From Lingula anatina (Eukaryota; Brachiopoda; Lingulata; Lingulida; Lingulidae), in the NCBI RefSeq assembly GCF_001039355.2, contig NW_019775779.1, forward strand, positions 13,651 to 77,650: a stretch of 64,000 nt of DNA, read 5' to 3'. Under the pieces are notes generated by a model. The model saw nothing but the letters and a program-made list of their open reading frames with translations. It was not told where the DNA came from and did not search any database. How positions within the stretch are numbered: the stretch's first letter is position 1; every line of letters begins with the position of its first letter. Below, piece after piece: positions 13,101-19,399 of this stretch. The position numbers and the translations under genes are program-made.

Positions 13101-16100
13101 TTTAGAGACAGTTTGATATTAACAATTATCTTTTGTCCATACCACTTTAGATCTTATTCAATATTTATATATTTTGATGATAATGTACACAATTGTGCCT
13201 GCACATGATGGCATTCAAATGATGTACTAGTCGTACATTGTTAGTCCTCTCTTGAAGACTGGTTTTAAAGAAAAGGTAACAACATTTATTTTCAGGATTT
13301 ATCCTAGGATTTTAAGTCACACTTCTTTTGCAAGGTGCACATGAATTTTGCTGTTAATTTCAGGATGCAAATTGGCACTTTCTTTGCTCCCACTGCGCCT
13401 CCCAACACTACTAAGAATAATTATATGCCTTATTTTCTTTTATTTATTATTTTTTAGCTGCATAGATCAACTGTGTCAACTTCTTCCCATTCCCCTATTT
13501 TTTGTCTACCGGAAATTCAAAGTGTTTCCATATTCTTTCCAGCCAAGCAGATAAACTCTCTGGAAGCCCAGATAGAGCATGCCAACAGGCAAATCAGAGA
13601 ACTAAAAGAAAAAGAGGAGAAAAGAGTGTTTGCCACCCCCAGATACACTCCTCATTTCCCTGCTGCAGCCAAAAGTCTATCTAAAAAAGAAACAACATTT
13701 GATGGCAGTATGGGTGAGGCATTTCACTTGTATTTTTAAAATAGAAATTTGTCCTTTTTGGCACATGTTGTATTTTATGTGTATGAATTTTTAAGTCTTA
13801 AAAGAATTTTTCGGATTGCCCAATTTTTCTTTGAATGTGACCAAGAGGCAAATTAGAAGGAAAATCTTCATGATTTTCCTGGGGCAGTATATACATACCA
13901 GATGACTGAAATTTTAGATTCAAAGAATGTTCTGCGAAGACAATACATTTGATAAAAAATGTTTCCTATTGCAAACTTCTTAAACTTCTTATAATATGTT
14001 AGCGATTTTACAATATTGGATTGTGTTCCTCATTCCACATTTATCTGTTCAGAATATCTTGATGACTCTCTGGAGGAGAAGAAGCCAATGTCTGTGAATG
14101 AGCTGAGAAGTACGTCAAGTGATGAGGACATCAGAAATAGGTATTTTCCTTGCGATATCATAATTGTGGGAGCATCAATATTATTTTGTCATAGTGAGAA
14201 TTTTATCTAGACTTTGGTGTCAGGACATCATTTTCAGAATTCAAATTTAATAGCCTCATTTGAATGCTATTAAAAATAGGTGGAAATGCAACCTGGTGCT
14301 GTGTAGTAAGAACCCTTTAGTTGTCTGTGCTAAAGGAAAAAGTAAAAATCATTGTTTTCTTGCTACTAGGACAAACAGTAAAATGAGTAATTGCTTTACC
14401 ATTTTTTTGAGCAAAAAAAAAAAAAAAACGGTGTTTTCGTACTTTCATTTTCTCACCAGTATCCCTTCACCACTTTAAGAATTCATAGTTGAAGCATTCC
14501 TGGAAACCAACCCAAAATTTATTTTCATTTTTTGCAATTAAAAGAGTTTTAATATTGATTAACTTTTTTCCAGTGCACATGATGCCAGCTTTACCTCAGT
14601 GGGAGATGGGTTTGCACACCCTATGACCTTGAGGAGTCACCATCCTGCCAAGAGACTCAGTGTGTCCAGCACAACCAGCTCCAGTTTTGAACCAACGCGG
14701 TCCGCTGGTGTGCCTCGTAAGTCATCAGAATATAAAACTGTGCTTTGTCATTTTGTATTTTGACAACTTAGAATTTGATTTTTTTCATTTTATTTTATTT
14801 TATATTTTTTTTTTTTGCGATTTTGTTATAATATTCTACACTTTGTGACTTCTGCTTCCCCTCAGGTGGCGCTGGTAACCTATTTGCATGTGAAGAAGAG
14901 CCAGACATGGACTTTAACTGGGACAGCCTTAGTGAGCTCCAGAGGAGAAACACCCTGTGCTTGCCACACCTGAGGTCTGCGTACCCCCTCATTACACAGC
15001 CCCAGGACATCAGTGAAGACATGATGAGGTCTGGTCTACCCTCCAATGTCACCAGGTAGGCACAGGTGTCAGGTGTAAAGCTGGCAGCTTACTGTGTGAA
15101 GTGTTAGTTGAAAAAAAAAAACTGTGACAGCCTATTGTGGACTTGGTATTTTCTTTGTGTTGAGAATGTAGGTATTTAAATTTAAGTTGTACCGATCAAG
15201 TTATTTTCCACTTATTGTATTTTAAAGGTTCGTTGCTTGTCAAGTTATACAAAGCATGTTTTGTTAGGTTTATATCAAAACCAATATAAAATGTAATAAT
15301 AATTCTATGAATTTGGTACACAGTCTGTGTTCTAATTCCAGTGAGAATCTACAGGGTAGCCTAGGTGGAATGTCCACTAGAAGTGGTAAAAAGAGGCAGT
15401 CTGGAGAACATGATGCCGGGGAAGACAGAAAGAAAGTAAGTCAGTTAGTAGGTCATATACTGAATTCAATCTTTTTTCATCTGCTTTATGTATATAATAT
15501 GTGTTTATATCACAAACTAAGAAATATATTTTCCAAGTGGTTTGAAACAATTCTCCATTGATGTAGTGAATTGACGTAAGAAGTTTGAAAATGTGCCTCG
15601 GATTTTTTTCCACTCTTCAGAAGATTGTCCCCATGTTATTTGTGCTGCAGAAATGAAATGTTTTCTGCCTTATTTTAGTCAAAGACGGCTAAGCCATCTA
15701 CCCCAGGGACCCCCAACACTGGGAAGAGGACACCACGCAGTGGACGAAAGTCAAGGACTCCAAAAATAAGCCGAAACTGTCAAGAGAACAAGTCTCAGAA
15801 GGTCAGTCTAATGCTTTAAATTATCTCATCTTTTTATTTTTATAAAACTTGCTTGAAGCAATGCAGTTGAAGTATGAAAACTTCGATTTGGAAACCAATA
15901 CTTTTCTGAGATATGAAAATCACCAGGGTTCTTTTTATAACAAATCTGTTCTTTTAACACTAATGTAACATATCCTCAAAAAGAATCTCTTAATTCTCAG
16001 AACATTAACATTAGACTCCTTTTTAACCCTTTATATGGCACCTTATGATGTTTCCTACCATTTATTTTGACATCAAATACTGAACTTTTCTCCCTCATTT

Positions 16101-19100
16101 CTAGCTAAAGAGACAAACTGGAGCTATAGCTTTTAACATAGGATTTTCCCCAAAGGTGTCTGATAGAAAGAAGGGAAAGATTGGCTCCTCCAGAACTACG
16201 CCCACCAGTCAGATCAATCAGGTAAAACAATTGATCACAATGTTTGAAAAGATTAACCCCAGTTGTGATGACAATCAAGCTATTAACCCTGCTTTGCTAG
16301 CTGTTAGTGGTAGAAATCTAACCAGTAGTCGCAGCTTAACCAGTAGAACGGGGAGCAGTAGCATGCTTTATGATGGCCACCCTACTGATTATGTGGACAG
16401 TGCAAAGAAAAAAGGGCGTTCTCGCAGCTTGCCTTACAAAAGAAGGAAGAAGAAATGGGGGCCGGTCATCCCCATTGAATTAGACCAGGAGATGGAAGAT
16501 CAGCATGATGATGGAGCCATGGTGCAGGAAAAAATAAGACAAAAATCTGGAAGAAGTGAAAAGATGAGAGGAAATGTTCAGGTGAAATCAAAGCAGTCGG
16601 GGCCCACTGTTACTGTGGGAGAGTCTAATGCTGAGATAGGGCCCCAGGAAATGACACTGAATGAGTTTGGAAACATTGCCAGTTGTTCCAGGAAGCCAAG
16701 CACAGAGGACAAGAACACAATGACTGAGGGGGTGCAGCCCCAGCCAGAGAAGAAGAGGAAAGTTGGGGTGGTACGCCCCAGTCCTCCAGCCCAAGATGCA
16801 ATTGGTAACATCACTGATACCAGGAGTAGGCCTGGTCCTGTCGCTGACATGATGACAAGAACTGGTGACACTGGTCATCAGCAGGCTGATATTGTGAACA
16901 ACGGCACATATAGTCTTGCCAATCTGTTCCGATCTAATTACAGGGAAAACAGGCCAATCTCAAGGTTTGGTAGAGCTAGGACGGCCAGGAGAGCTGAACA
17001 GAGTGAGGGGCAGAACTAACTCAGTTACTGGCAATGTTTGGTGTTTGAGATTCAATCTAGTTCATAGGGCTTACTCCTCGGATTGTTTATTCAGCTTTGA
17101 ATAAAAGGATTCTTCCGTCTCTTTGGCCCTGTGAGGCAATTTACCACTTTTGTTGTTTGTATTAAGATTTTATATTTTAATTATATTTTTTGATAGCAAA
17201 GTCCTTTATTTTTCGTTTGTATTAAAGTTAAGCTGTGATATAGATGTACACTTTACACATTAACATTCTCCTTGTTGTTTCTGATTTATATTTTTGGGTT
17301 TCTTCATCTGTCCTTTGACATGTCCTGTAATTCTAACATTGGAAAGTCACTTGAGTGTAATTTGGACCGGAATAAAAGAAGCTTTCTTCTGGTCAGTAGG
17401 ATTGTTTACCCATTTGAGTGTCACCATTTCTGAAAAGATGCTTGCTTTCTAACAATTACAAAATGACCAGTGGCTTGTAACTAAGTATACTAATAGCAGT
17501 AGTTTGTTGCAAGAGTTATGCAAAATGGTTTGTGTGTTATAATTGAAAGCTTGAGCTTTGTATCATAACAGGAGATTCATTAGCAGGTAGTAATGGAGCT
17601 CTCAACTGAAAGAACTTCATGAATATTATACTGACGTGAGGGTTCTTTATTTTTTTTAGCATTTTAACACAACAGTATTTTTCAGATGATTAAATGAACA
17701 AAGCTCAATTTATATCGAACATTAAAAAAAAAATTCCTAATCATTCATTATATGCAGATTTTCAGAAAATGTGATAGTAATTGGAAGTCCAGTATACCTT
17801 TTTTCTTTATAAGCTCTGTATTTTTTTAACTGGGGTCAGCACATTGTAATAGCACTTTAGCTTGTTTGAGGATGTTGTGGTTGTATGGGCCTAAGATAAT
17901 ACACAGTAATAAACTCTCTGTCTGGCCCCTTCCTCCACTGTCTTTCCTACTGCCAATATATTTCCCACCATTTTGTAGCCTTCAGAGTCCAAACGCTCCT
18001 TGAAGCTTTTCAGTAAGGTAAATCACTTGGAAGGTTTCTGCATGATGTGAAACCAGTTGTACTAACTTTGCCTAGGTTTTAAGGATTCCATTAATCAATT
18101 TCAGTTTTATAAAGGGACCTTTCTTGGGATTTTTACTGTCTTGAATTTAATTTATTTTCTCCTTAAAGTGACGGTGCCTATGTCAATGAAATTACTTTCC
18201 CTCTTCACAAAAATTGCATTTTTATGCAAAGTGTATGCTGGTCAAGAAAAAGTGTCCTTAAAATGATTTGAGTACTTGTAAAGAAAATGAAAGGATCGCA
18301 AATTCTTAGCAATGCCACATCTTTTTTTAAATCCCCCCCCCCCCCAAAAAAAATCCATGATTGGTCCTTTTAGAACTATATATATGTAATTCCTTGACAG
18401 GCAGGTTTTGATTGCATGTATTGCATTTTCATGTTCTTTTGAGAATATTTCTAATCCTAATTATTGAATGGCATTTTCTAGTAAACTTTGTGGATATAAA
18501 GTTTTATTCATAAAGGGCATGCACTAATTTATTATTGTTCATGCATGCAAAAACCTTCAAATAGGAGAGATAACTTATTTCTACTGAGCCTACAGTTATT
18601 GAATAACTGGGAGCATGAAAGGACTGGGAGTATAATTCCATGCATGTCCATATACAGGGATTGAAAATTCAGCTCAATAATTTATGCATGACTCTCTTCC
18701 CTTGTTCTGAGATGTTATACTCACTTTTCAAAATGGAAATGTTTTGACGTTCTACATAAACAACTTGAAAAGGCTCACACTAACACGTGAAATACTTGCC
18801 AAGATGCTTAACATGATTAATATTGTCTATGAAAAATGATAAACTGTGGTGATTATATTCCAATTTATCGCTGGTGTGGTGAAATATTTGTTATTTGACT
18901 TCAACAACAAAAAAGGGGGGGGGTTTACATTAGGCTGTAAAAATTTAATTTTGATGTGTTTTTATGTTTTAACGTAAAGGTGTAAACAAGGCTTTTAATT
19001 CCCATACTTTTTTTCTTTTTCAAGAAACAAACTTTAGCAGTGTGGTGTTGTGAACAGAGGTCTCATGATATTTCTTGAACCATCTATCAAGATTCACAAG

Positions 19101-19196
19101 AAATTAGTAATTTTTATTTTTTTATTTTTATTTTTTTTATTTATTTTTTTTTACTTCCAGGTGAAGAGAAAGCCTCTTGGAAGTTGGAATGCATAA
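1217..19196 (+). CDS. NUMA1: NuMA-type nuclear mitotic apparatus protein, whole gene
   Basis: In animals NuMA links dynein to the cortex through LGN (GPSM2), focuses microtubule minus ends at spindle poles and sits in the interphase nucleus. The spliced reading frame has a Hook-type head (residues 1 to about 159), a Ser/Pro linker (about 159-213), a coiled-coil rod (about 215-1360) and a basic tail (about 1396-1671). Identification rests on collinear similarity recalled from vertebrate NuMA: MDSGRAGALVEW followed by VNSIDG at the start, a MLLLY strand in the head, SLEAQIEHANRQIREL at the rod end, SELQRRNTLCLPHLRSAYP in the tail, and FNIGFSPK near the end. Coding exons: 1217-1252, 1485-1570, 1887-2046, 2484-2676, 4321-4484, 4856-4894, 5763-5886, 6073-6190, 6485-6590, 6778-6997, 7365-11163, 12351-12494, 12997-13093, 13543-13713, 14053-14140, 14574-14716, 14866-15055, 15342-15435, 15679-15801, 16105-16221, 17979-18017, 19161-19196. 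All phases agree once one copy of the internal 1271-bp duplication is removed. The result is about 1671 aa; human NuMA is about 2100. Confidence 0.92.
1485..1570 (+). CDS. NUMA1: NuMA exon 2: Hook-type head
   Basis: The exon encodes residues 13-41, VNSIDGAPCIESLSQLNDG then TLFIKLLEI. The pattern of a small residue, LNDG and FIK matches the first helices of the NuMA Hook/CH-like head. The acceptor is TTTGAAG and the donor GTGAGT. It exits in phase 2. Confidence 0.85.
1887..2046 (+). CDS. NUMA1: NuMA exon 3: Hook-type head
   Basis: The exon encodes about residues 41-94, including ELNSVEERLEFLNKII, then an acidic helix ending in EFEIGK. It corresponds to the SERLDFVCSFL region of vertebrate NuMA. 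It has a strong TTTGTCTCAG acceptor and GTAAGT donor, and exits in phase 0. Confidence 0.88.
2484..2676 (+). CDS. NUMA1: NuMA exon 4: end of the head domain
   Basis: The exon encodes residues 95 to about 159, beginning VVMLLLYIAMVFGNN, the last conserved helix of the NuMA head (MTMLLLYHS in vertebrates). It continues into helices ending in ADILKCSVTLP. The acceptor is GTGCTTGTAG and the donor GTATTG. It exits in phase 1. Confidence 0.88.
3193..3254. repeat. (ATTT)n microsatellite
   Basis: About 15 uninterrupted tetranucleotide units in intron 4. Confidence 0.97.
3735..3863 (+). CDS. NUMA1: Candidate in-frame cassette exon of the NuMA-type gene
   Basis: The 129-bp segment is open in the phase left by exon 4 (phase 1) and exits in phase 1, so it could be included or skipped without changing frame. 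It would add 43 residues rich in Ser and Arg (APSRRVSSRLDDVF..., then RRSSSCCSLLSSR) to the linker between head and rod. It is GC- and CpG-richer than the intron around it. Against it: the acceptor CTTTCAAAAG is mediocre and the donor GTTTGC is weak. RNA reads would decide. Confidence 0.33.
4321..4484 (+). CDS. NUMA1: NuMA exon 5: Ser/Pro linker
   Basis: The exon encodes about residues 159-213. The segment is rich in Ser and Pro with repeated SP pairs (VVSPSPLA, AYSPYL, SSPQSPLKALVDSP), a likely disordered, phosphorylatable linker between head and rod. Vertebrate NuMA has a comparable SP-rich segment there. The acceptor is CTTTATCCAG and the donor GTAAGA. It exits in phase 0. Confidence 0.88.
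4856..4894 (+). CDS. NUMA1: NuMA exon 6: rod entry microexon
   Basis: This 39-bp exon encodes MAAIDREKLKKQE, a charged helix starting the rod. The acceptor is good (CTTGTTGTAG) and the donor GTGATG is weak. Phase 0 on both sides makes it skippable in frame. Confidence 0.7.
4895..5762 (+). other. Intron 6
   Basis: An 868-bp AT-rich intron with a short GTGGTGGTG run near 5247. No coding signal or transposon was recognised. Confidence 0.6.
5763..5886 (+). CDS. NUMA1: NuMA exon 7: coiled-coil rod
   Basis: The exon encodes about residues 227-268, beginning RLLRQKEQEIKRLESLLNSE, with clear heptads of Leu and Ile among Glu, Lys and Gln. The acceptor is TTCAAATGCAG and the donor GTGAGT. It exits in phase 1. 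Confidence 0.87.
6073..6190 (+). CDS. NUMA1: NuMA exon 8: coiled-coil rod
   Basis: The exon encodes about residues 268-307, including KEVARLQHQLVLAQDDLDH, heptad-type coiled coil. The acceptor is GAATTCTAG and the donor GTGAGA. It exits in phase 2. Confidence 0.85.
6485..6590 (+). CDS. NUMA1: NuMA exon 9: coiled-coil rod
   Basis: The exon encodes about residues 307-342, including QLSAQNDLKERNKKLEAET, then ASLNEE. The acceptor is TATCCTAACAG and the donor GTGGGT. It exits in phase 0. Confidence 0.87.
6778..6997 (+). CDS. NUMA1: NuMA exon 10: coiled-coil rod
   Basis: The exon encodes about residues 343-416, including LKRCQSLLTTTQNQKEALL and QLTEVQGLYQEATLELKVA. It is noticeably GC-rich compared with the flanking introns. 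The acceptor is TCATTGCAG and the donor GTATGA. It exits in phase 1. Confidence 0.88.
7085..7157. repeat. (ATT)n microsatellite
   Basis: About 24 trinucleotide units in the intron between exons 10 and 11. Confidence 0.97.
7365..11163 (+). CDS. NUMA1: NuMA exon 11: giant coiled-coil rod exon, broken by a duplication
   Basis: The acceptor CCCTTTCAG ends at 7364 and the donor GTGAAT starts at 11164. The exon should encode about 842 residues of uninterrupted coiled coil (residues 416-1258), rich in Glu, Lys, Gln and Leu. As given, bases 7643-8912 recur at 8914-10183 with one N between them. The 1271-bp offset shifts the frame: the first reading frame runs past the N and stops at 8945-8947, and the second copy continues in another frame to the donor. 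Dropping one copy gives 2528 bp that join the neighbouring exons in phase. The break is therefore very probably in the assembly and not in the gene. The rod also holds degenerate repeats built around an ASxRVxEMExKYxxQL core. Confidence 0.9.
7643..8912 (+). repeat. Direct duplication, copy 1
   Basis: This 1270-bp segment of exon 11 recurs immediately after a single N. Four differences were seen between copies (7749/9020, 7834/9105, 8191/9462, 8260/9531), about 0.3 percent, two of them changing an amino acid (Glu to Ala, Glu to Asp). Confidence 0.97.
8913..8913. other. Single N at the duplication junction
   Basis: An ambiguous base lies exactly between the two near-identical copies, as when two overlapping contigs are joined without being merged. 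Confidence 0.9.
8914..10183 (+). repeat. Direct duplication, copy 2
   Basis: This is the second copy of 7643-8912. It leads on into unique rod sequence, whereas copy 1 ends at the N, so this copy carries the true downstream junction. Confidence 0.97.
11434..12272. mobile_element. Non-autonomous DNA transposon with TTAA target duplication
   Basis: TTAA at 11430-11433 and TTAA at 12273-12276 flank a segment whose ends are imperfect inverted repeats: TTAAAGGGATAATAACTCTTC on the left, and TTAAAGGTAAATCACTTC read from the right on the other strand, with weaker similarity further inward. The element is about 839 bp, has no transposase ORF, and sits wholly within the intron after exon 11. TTAA duplication is typical of piggyBac-type elements, so it may be a piggyBac-related MITE; that is inference. 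A single N lies inside at 11492. Confidence 0.55.
12351..12494 (+). CDS. NUMA1: NuMA exon 12: coiled-coil rod
   Basis: The exon encodes residues 1259-1306, including NLMEKMRKTAADHQRQLSQA and SLRSQLEDLERERSGAAERL. The acceptor is ACACTCCAG and the donor GTAGGG. It is phase 0 on both sides. Confidence 0.88.
12495..12996 (+). other. Intron 12 with a dispersed repeat
   Basis: This 502-bp intron contains a segment at about 12851-12914 that recurs near 29638-29717 (listed separately). Confidence 0.6.
12851..12914 (+). repeat. Dispersed repeat, copy A
   Basis: It shares an exact core, GATTTCTGACTTTTTGGG followed by AGCC, and a flanking pattern (TTTTnCCnACTAT before, CCTAGTCAC after) with 29638-29717 on the same strand. 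It is probably a fragment of a transposable element not identified here. Confidence 0.6.
12997..13093 (+). CDS. NUMA1: NuMA exon 13: coiled-coil rod
   Basis: The exon encodes about residues 1307-1339, QQGHRAEVEKLKKQLTSTQ then REREEEGVINKRL. The acceptor is TTATTTTCTAG and the donor GTAAGT. It exits in phase 1. Confidence 0.87.
13543..13713 (+). CDS. NUMA1: NuMA exon 14: end of the rod
   Basis: The exon encodes about residues 1339-1396. It begins AKQINSLEAQIEHANRQIRE, closely matching the last coiled-coil segment of vertebrate NuMA (RSLEAQVAHADQQLRDL). It then leaves the coil for a Pro/Tyr/Phe stretch, ATPRYTPHFPAAAKSLS. The acceptor is TTCTTTCCAG and the donor GTGAGG. It exits in phase 1. 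Confidence 0.9.
14053..14140 (+). CDS. NUMA1: NuMA exon 15: tail
   Basis: The exon encodes about residues 1396-1425, an acidic segment beginning EYLDDSLEEKKPMSVNELRS. Its position and DDSLEE-type composition correspond to the SIDSLDLSCEEG region after the vertebrate rod. The acceptor is TATCTGTTCAG and the donor GTATTT. It exits in phase 2. Confidence 0.82.
14574..14716 (+). CDS. NUMA1: NuMA exon 16: Ser/Thr-rich tail
   Basis: The exon encodes about residues 1425-1473, including LRSHHPAKRLSVSSTTSSSF, a low-complexity Ser-rich basic segment likely to be disordered and phosphorylated. The acceptor is TTTTTTCCAG and the donor GTAAGT. It exits in phase 1. Confidence 0.87.
14866..15055 (+). CDS. 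NUMA1: NuMA exon 17: conserved tail block near the LGN-binding region
   Basis: The exon encodes about residues 1473-1536. It contains an acidic lead (CEEEPDMDFNWDSL), then SELQRRNTLCLPHLRSAYP, then an EDMMRSGLP stretch. Vertebrate NuMA has the same order: DEPEQLDDWNRI, AELQQRNRVCPPHLKTCYP, DEEMKTGDP. This is the best single diagnostic of NuMA in the window. In vertebrates it lies within or beside the tail segment that binds LGN. The acceptor is CTTCCCCTCAG and the donor GTAGGC. It exits in phase 2. Confidence 0.93.
15342..15435 (+). CDS. NUMA1: NuMA exon 18: basic tail
   Basis: The exon encodes about residues 1536-1567, including MSTRSGKKRQSGEHDAGEDR, a basic linker. It corresponds in position to the TRQQRKRVSLE region of vertebrate NuMA. 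The acceptor is CTAATTCCAG and the donor GTAAGT. It exits in phase 0. Confidence 0.87.
15679..15801 (+). CDS. NUMA1: NuMA exon 19: TP-rich basic tail
   Basis: The exon encodes residues 1568-1608, including AKPSTPGTPNTGKRTPRSGR. Several TP pairs among Arg and Lys suggest proline-directed (CDK-type) phosphorylation and microtubule or DNA contact, as known for the vertebrate tail. The acceptor is TTATTTTAG and the donor GTCAGT. It exits in phase 0. Confidence 0.88.
16105..17019 (+). CDS. NUMA1: NuMA exon 20: FNIGFSPK motif, with an alternative C-terminus by read-through
   Basis: The first 117 bp (16105-16221) encode LKRQTGAIAFNIGFSPKVSD then a basic stretch ending SQINQ, matching the AFSILNTPKK region of vertebrate NuMA. 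A donor GTAAAA at 16222 joins in phase to 17979-18017. If it is not used, the same frame stays open for a further 266 residues to TAA at 17017-17019. That extension begins VKQLITMFEKINPS, carries two basic clusters (KRRKKK and EKKRKVG, NLS-like) and ends in an Arg-rich segment (RFGRARTARR). Its base composition is coding-like, and AATAAA follows at 17100. The extension has no vertebrate counterpart that I recall. Confidence 0.82.
   Translation, partial: LKRQTGAIAFNIGFSPKVSDRKKGKIGSSRTTPTSQINQVKQLITMFEKINPSCDDNQAINPALLAVSGRNLTSSRSLTSRTGSSSMLYDGHPTDYVDSAKKKGRSRSLPYKRRKKKWGPVIPIELDQEMEDQHDDGAMVQEKIRQKSGRSEKMRGNVQVKSKQSGPTVTVGESNAEIGPQEMTLNEFGNIASCSRKPSTEDKNTMTEGVQPQPEKKRKVGVVRPSPPAQDAIGNITDTRSRPGPVADMMTRTGDTGHQQADIVNNGTYSLANLFRSNYRENRPISRFGRARTARRAEQSEGQN
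17100..17105 (+). terminator. Poly(A) signal for the long 3' end
   Basis: AATAAA lies 80 bp after the read-through stop. A second AATAAA follows at 17371-17376. Both fit a transcript that ends in exon 20. Confidence 0.55.
17979..18017 (+). CDS. NUMA1: NuMA exon 21: basic microexon
   Basis: This 39-bp exon (acceptor CATTTTGTAG, donor GTAAAT) encodes PSESKRSLKLFSK in phase 0 between exon 20 and the last exon. It resembles in position and character the RRGASKKALSK segment near the vertebrate C-terminus. Confidence 0.65.
18018..19160 (+). other. Last intron
   Basis: An AT-rich 1.1-kb intron with C/A and A/G homopolymer runs near 18336 and 18912 and a long T-rich tract before the final acceptor. 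No coding signal was seen. Confidence 0.55.
19161..19196 (+). CDS. NUMA1: NuMA exon 22: short C-terminus and stop
   Basis: After a long T-rich tract and TTACTTCCAG, the exon reads VKRKPLGSWNA and stops at 19194-19196. It joins in phase 0 to 18017, or directly to 16221. The 3' UTR follows. Confidence 0.7.
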   Translation: MKRKPLGSWNA

Positions 19197-19226
19197 GAAG
19201 ACTGGTGATGTACCCAAACCCCACAG

Positions 19227-19232
19227 AATAAA
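19227..19232 (+). terminator. Poly(A) signal for the short 3' end
   Basis: AATAAA lies 30 bp after the exon 22 stop. A further AATAAA is at 19356-19361. Either could end the transcript. Confidence 0.6.
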
Positions 19233-19399
19233 GATTTTATCTCATCTCTGAAGTTCAAACAATGTATTAAATAATAGTTGAGTGTGTAATGCTCAAGATA
19301 AAAGGTTATTTTGACTGCATGATATCAATCACAATTTGCACTTTAGGCAATGTTTAATAAAGAAAATGTAAATGTGCCATGTGAAACACTTGATGGATC

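Noticed and set aside
16747-16770. EKKRKVG as evidence of viral origin
   Set aside because: Short basic NLS-like strings are common in nuclear proteins; nothing else here is virus-like.
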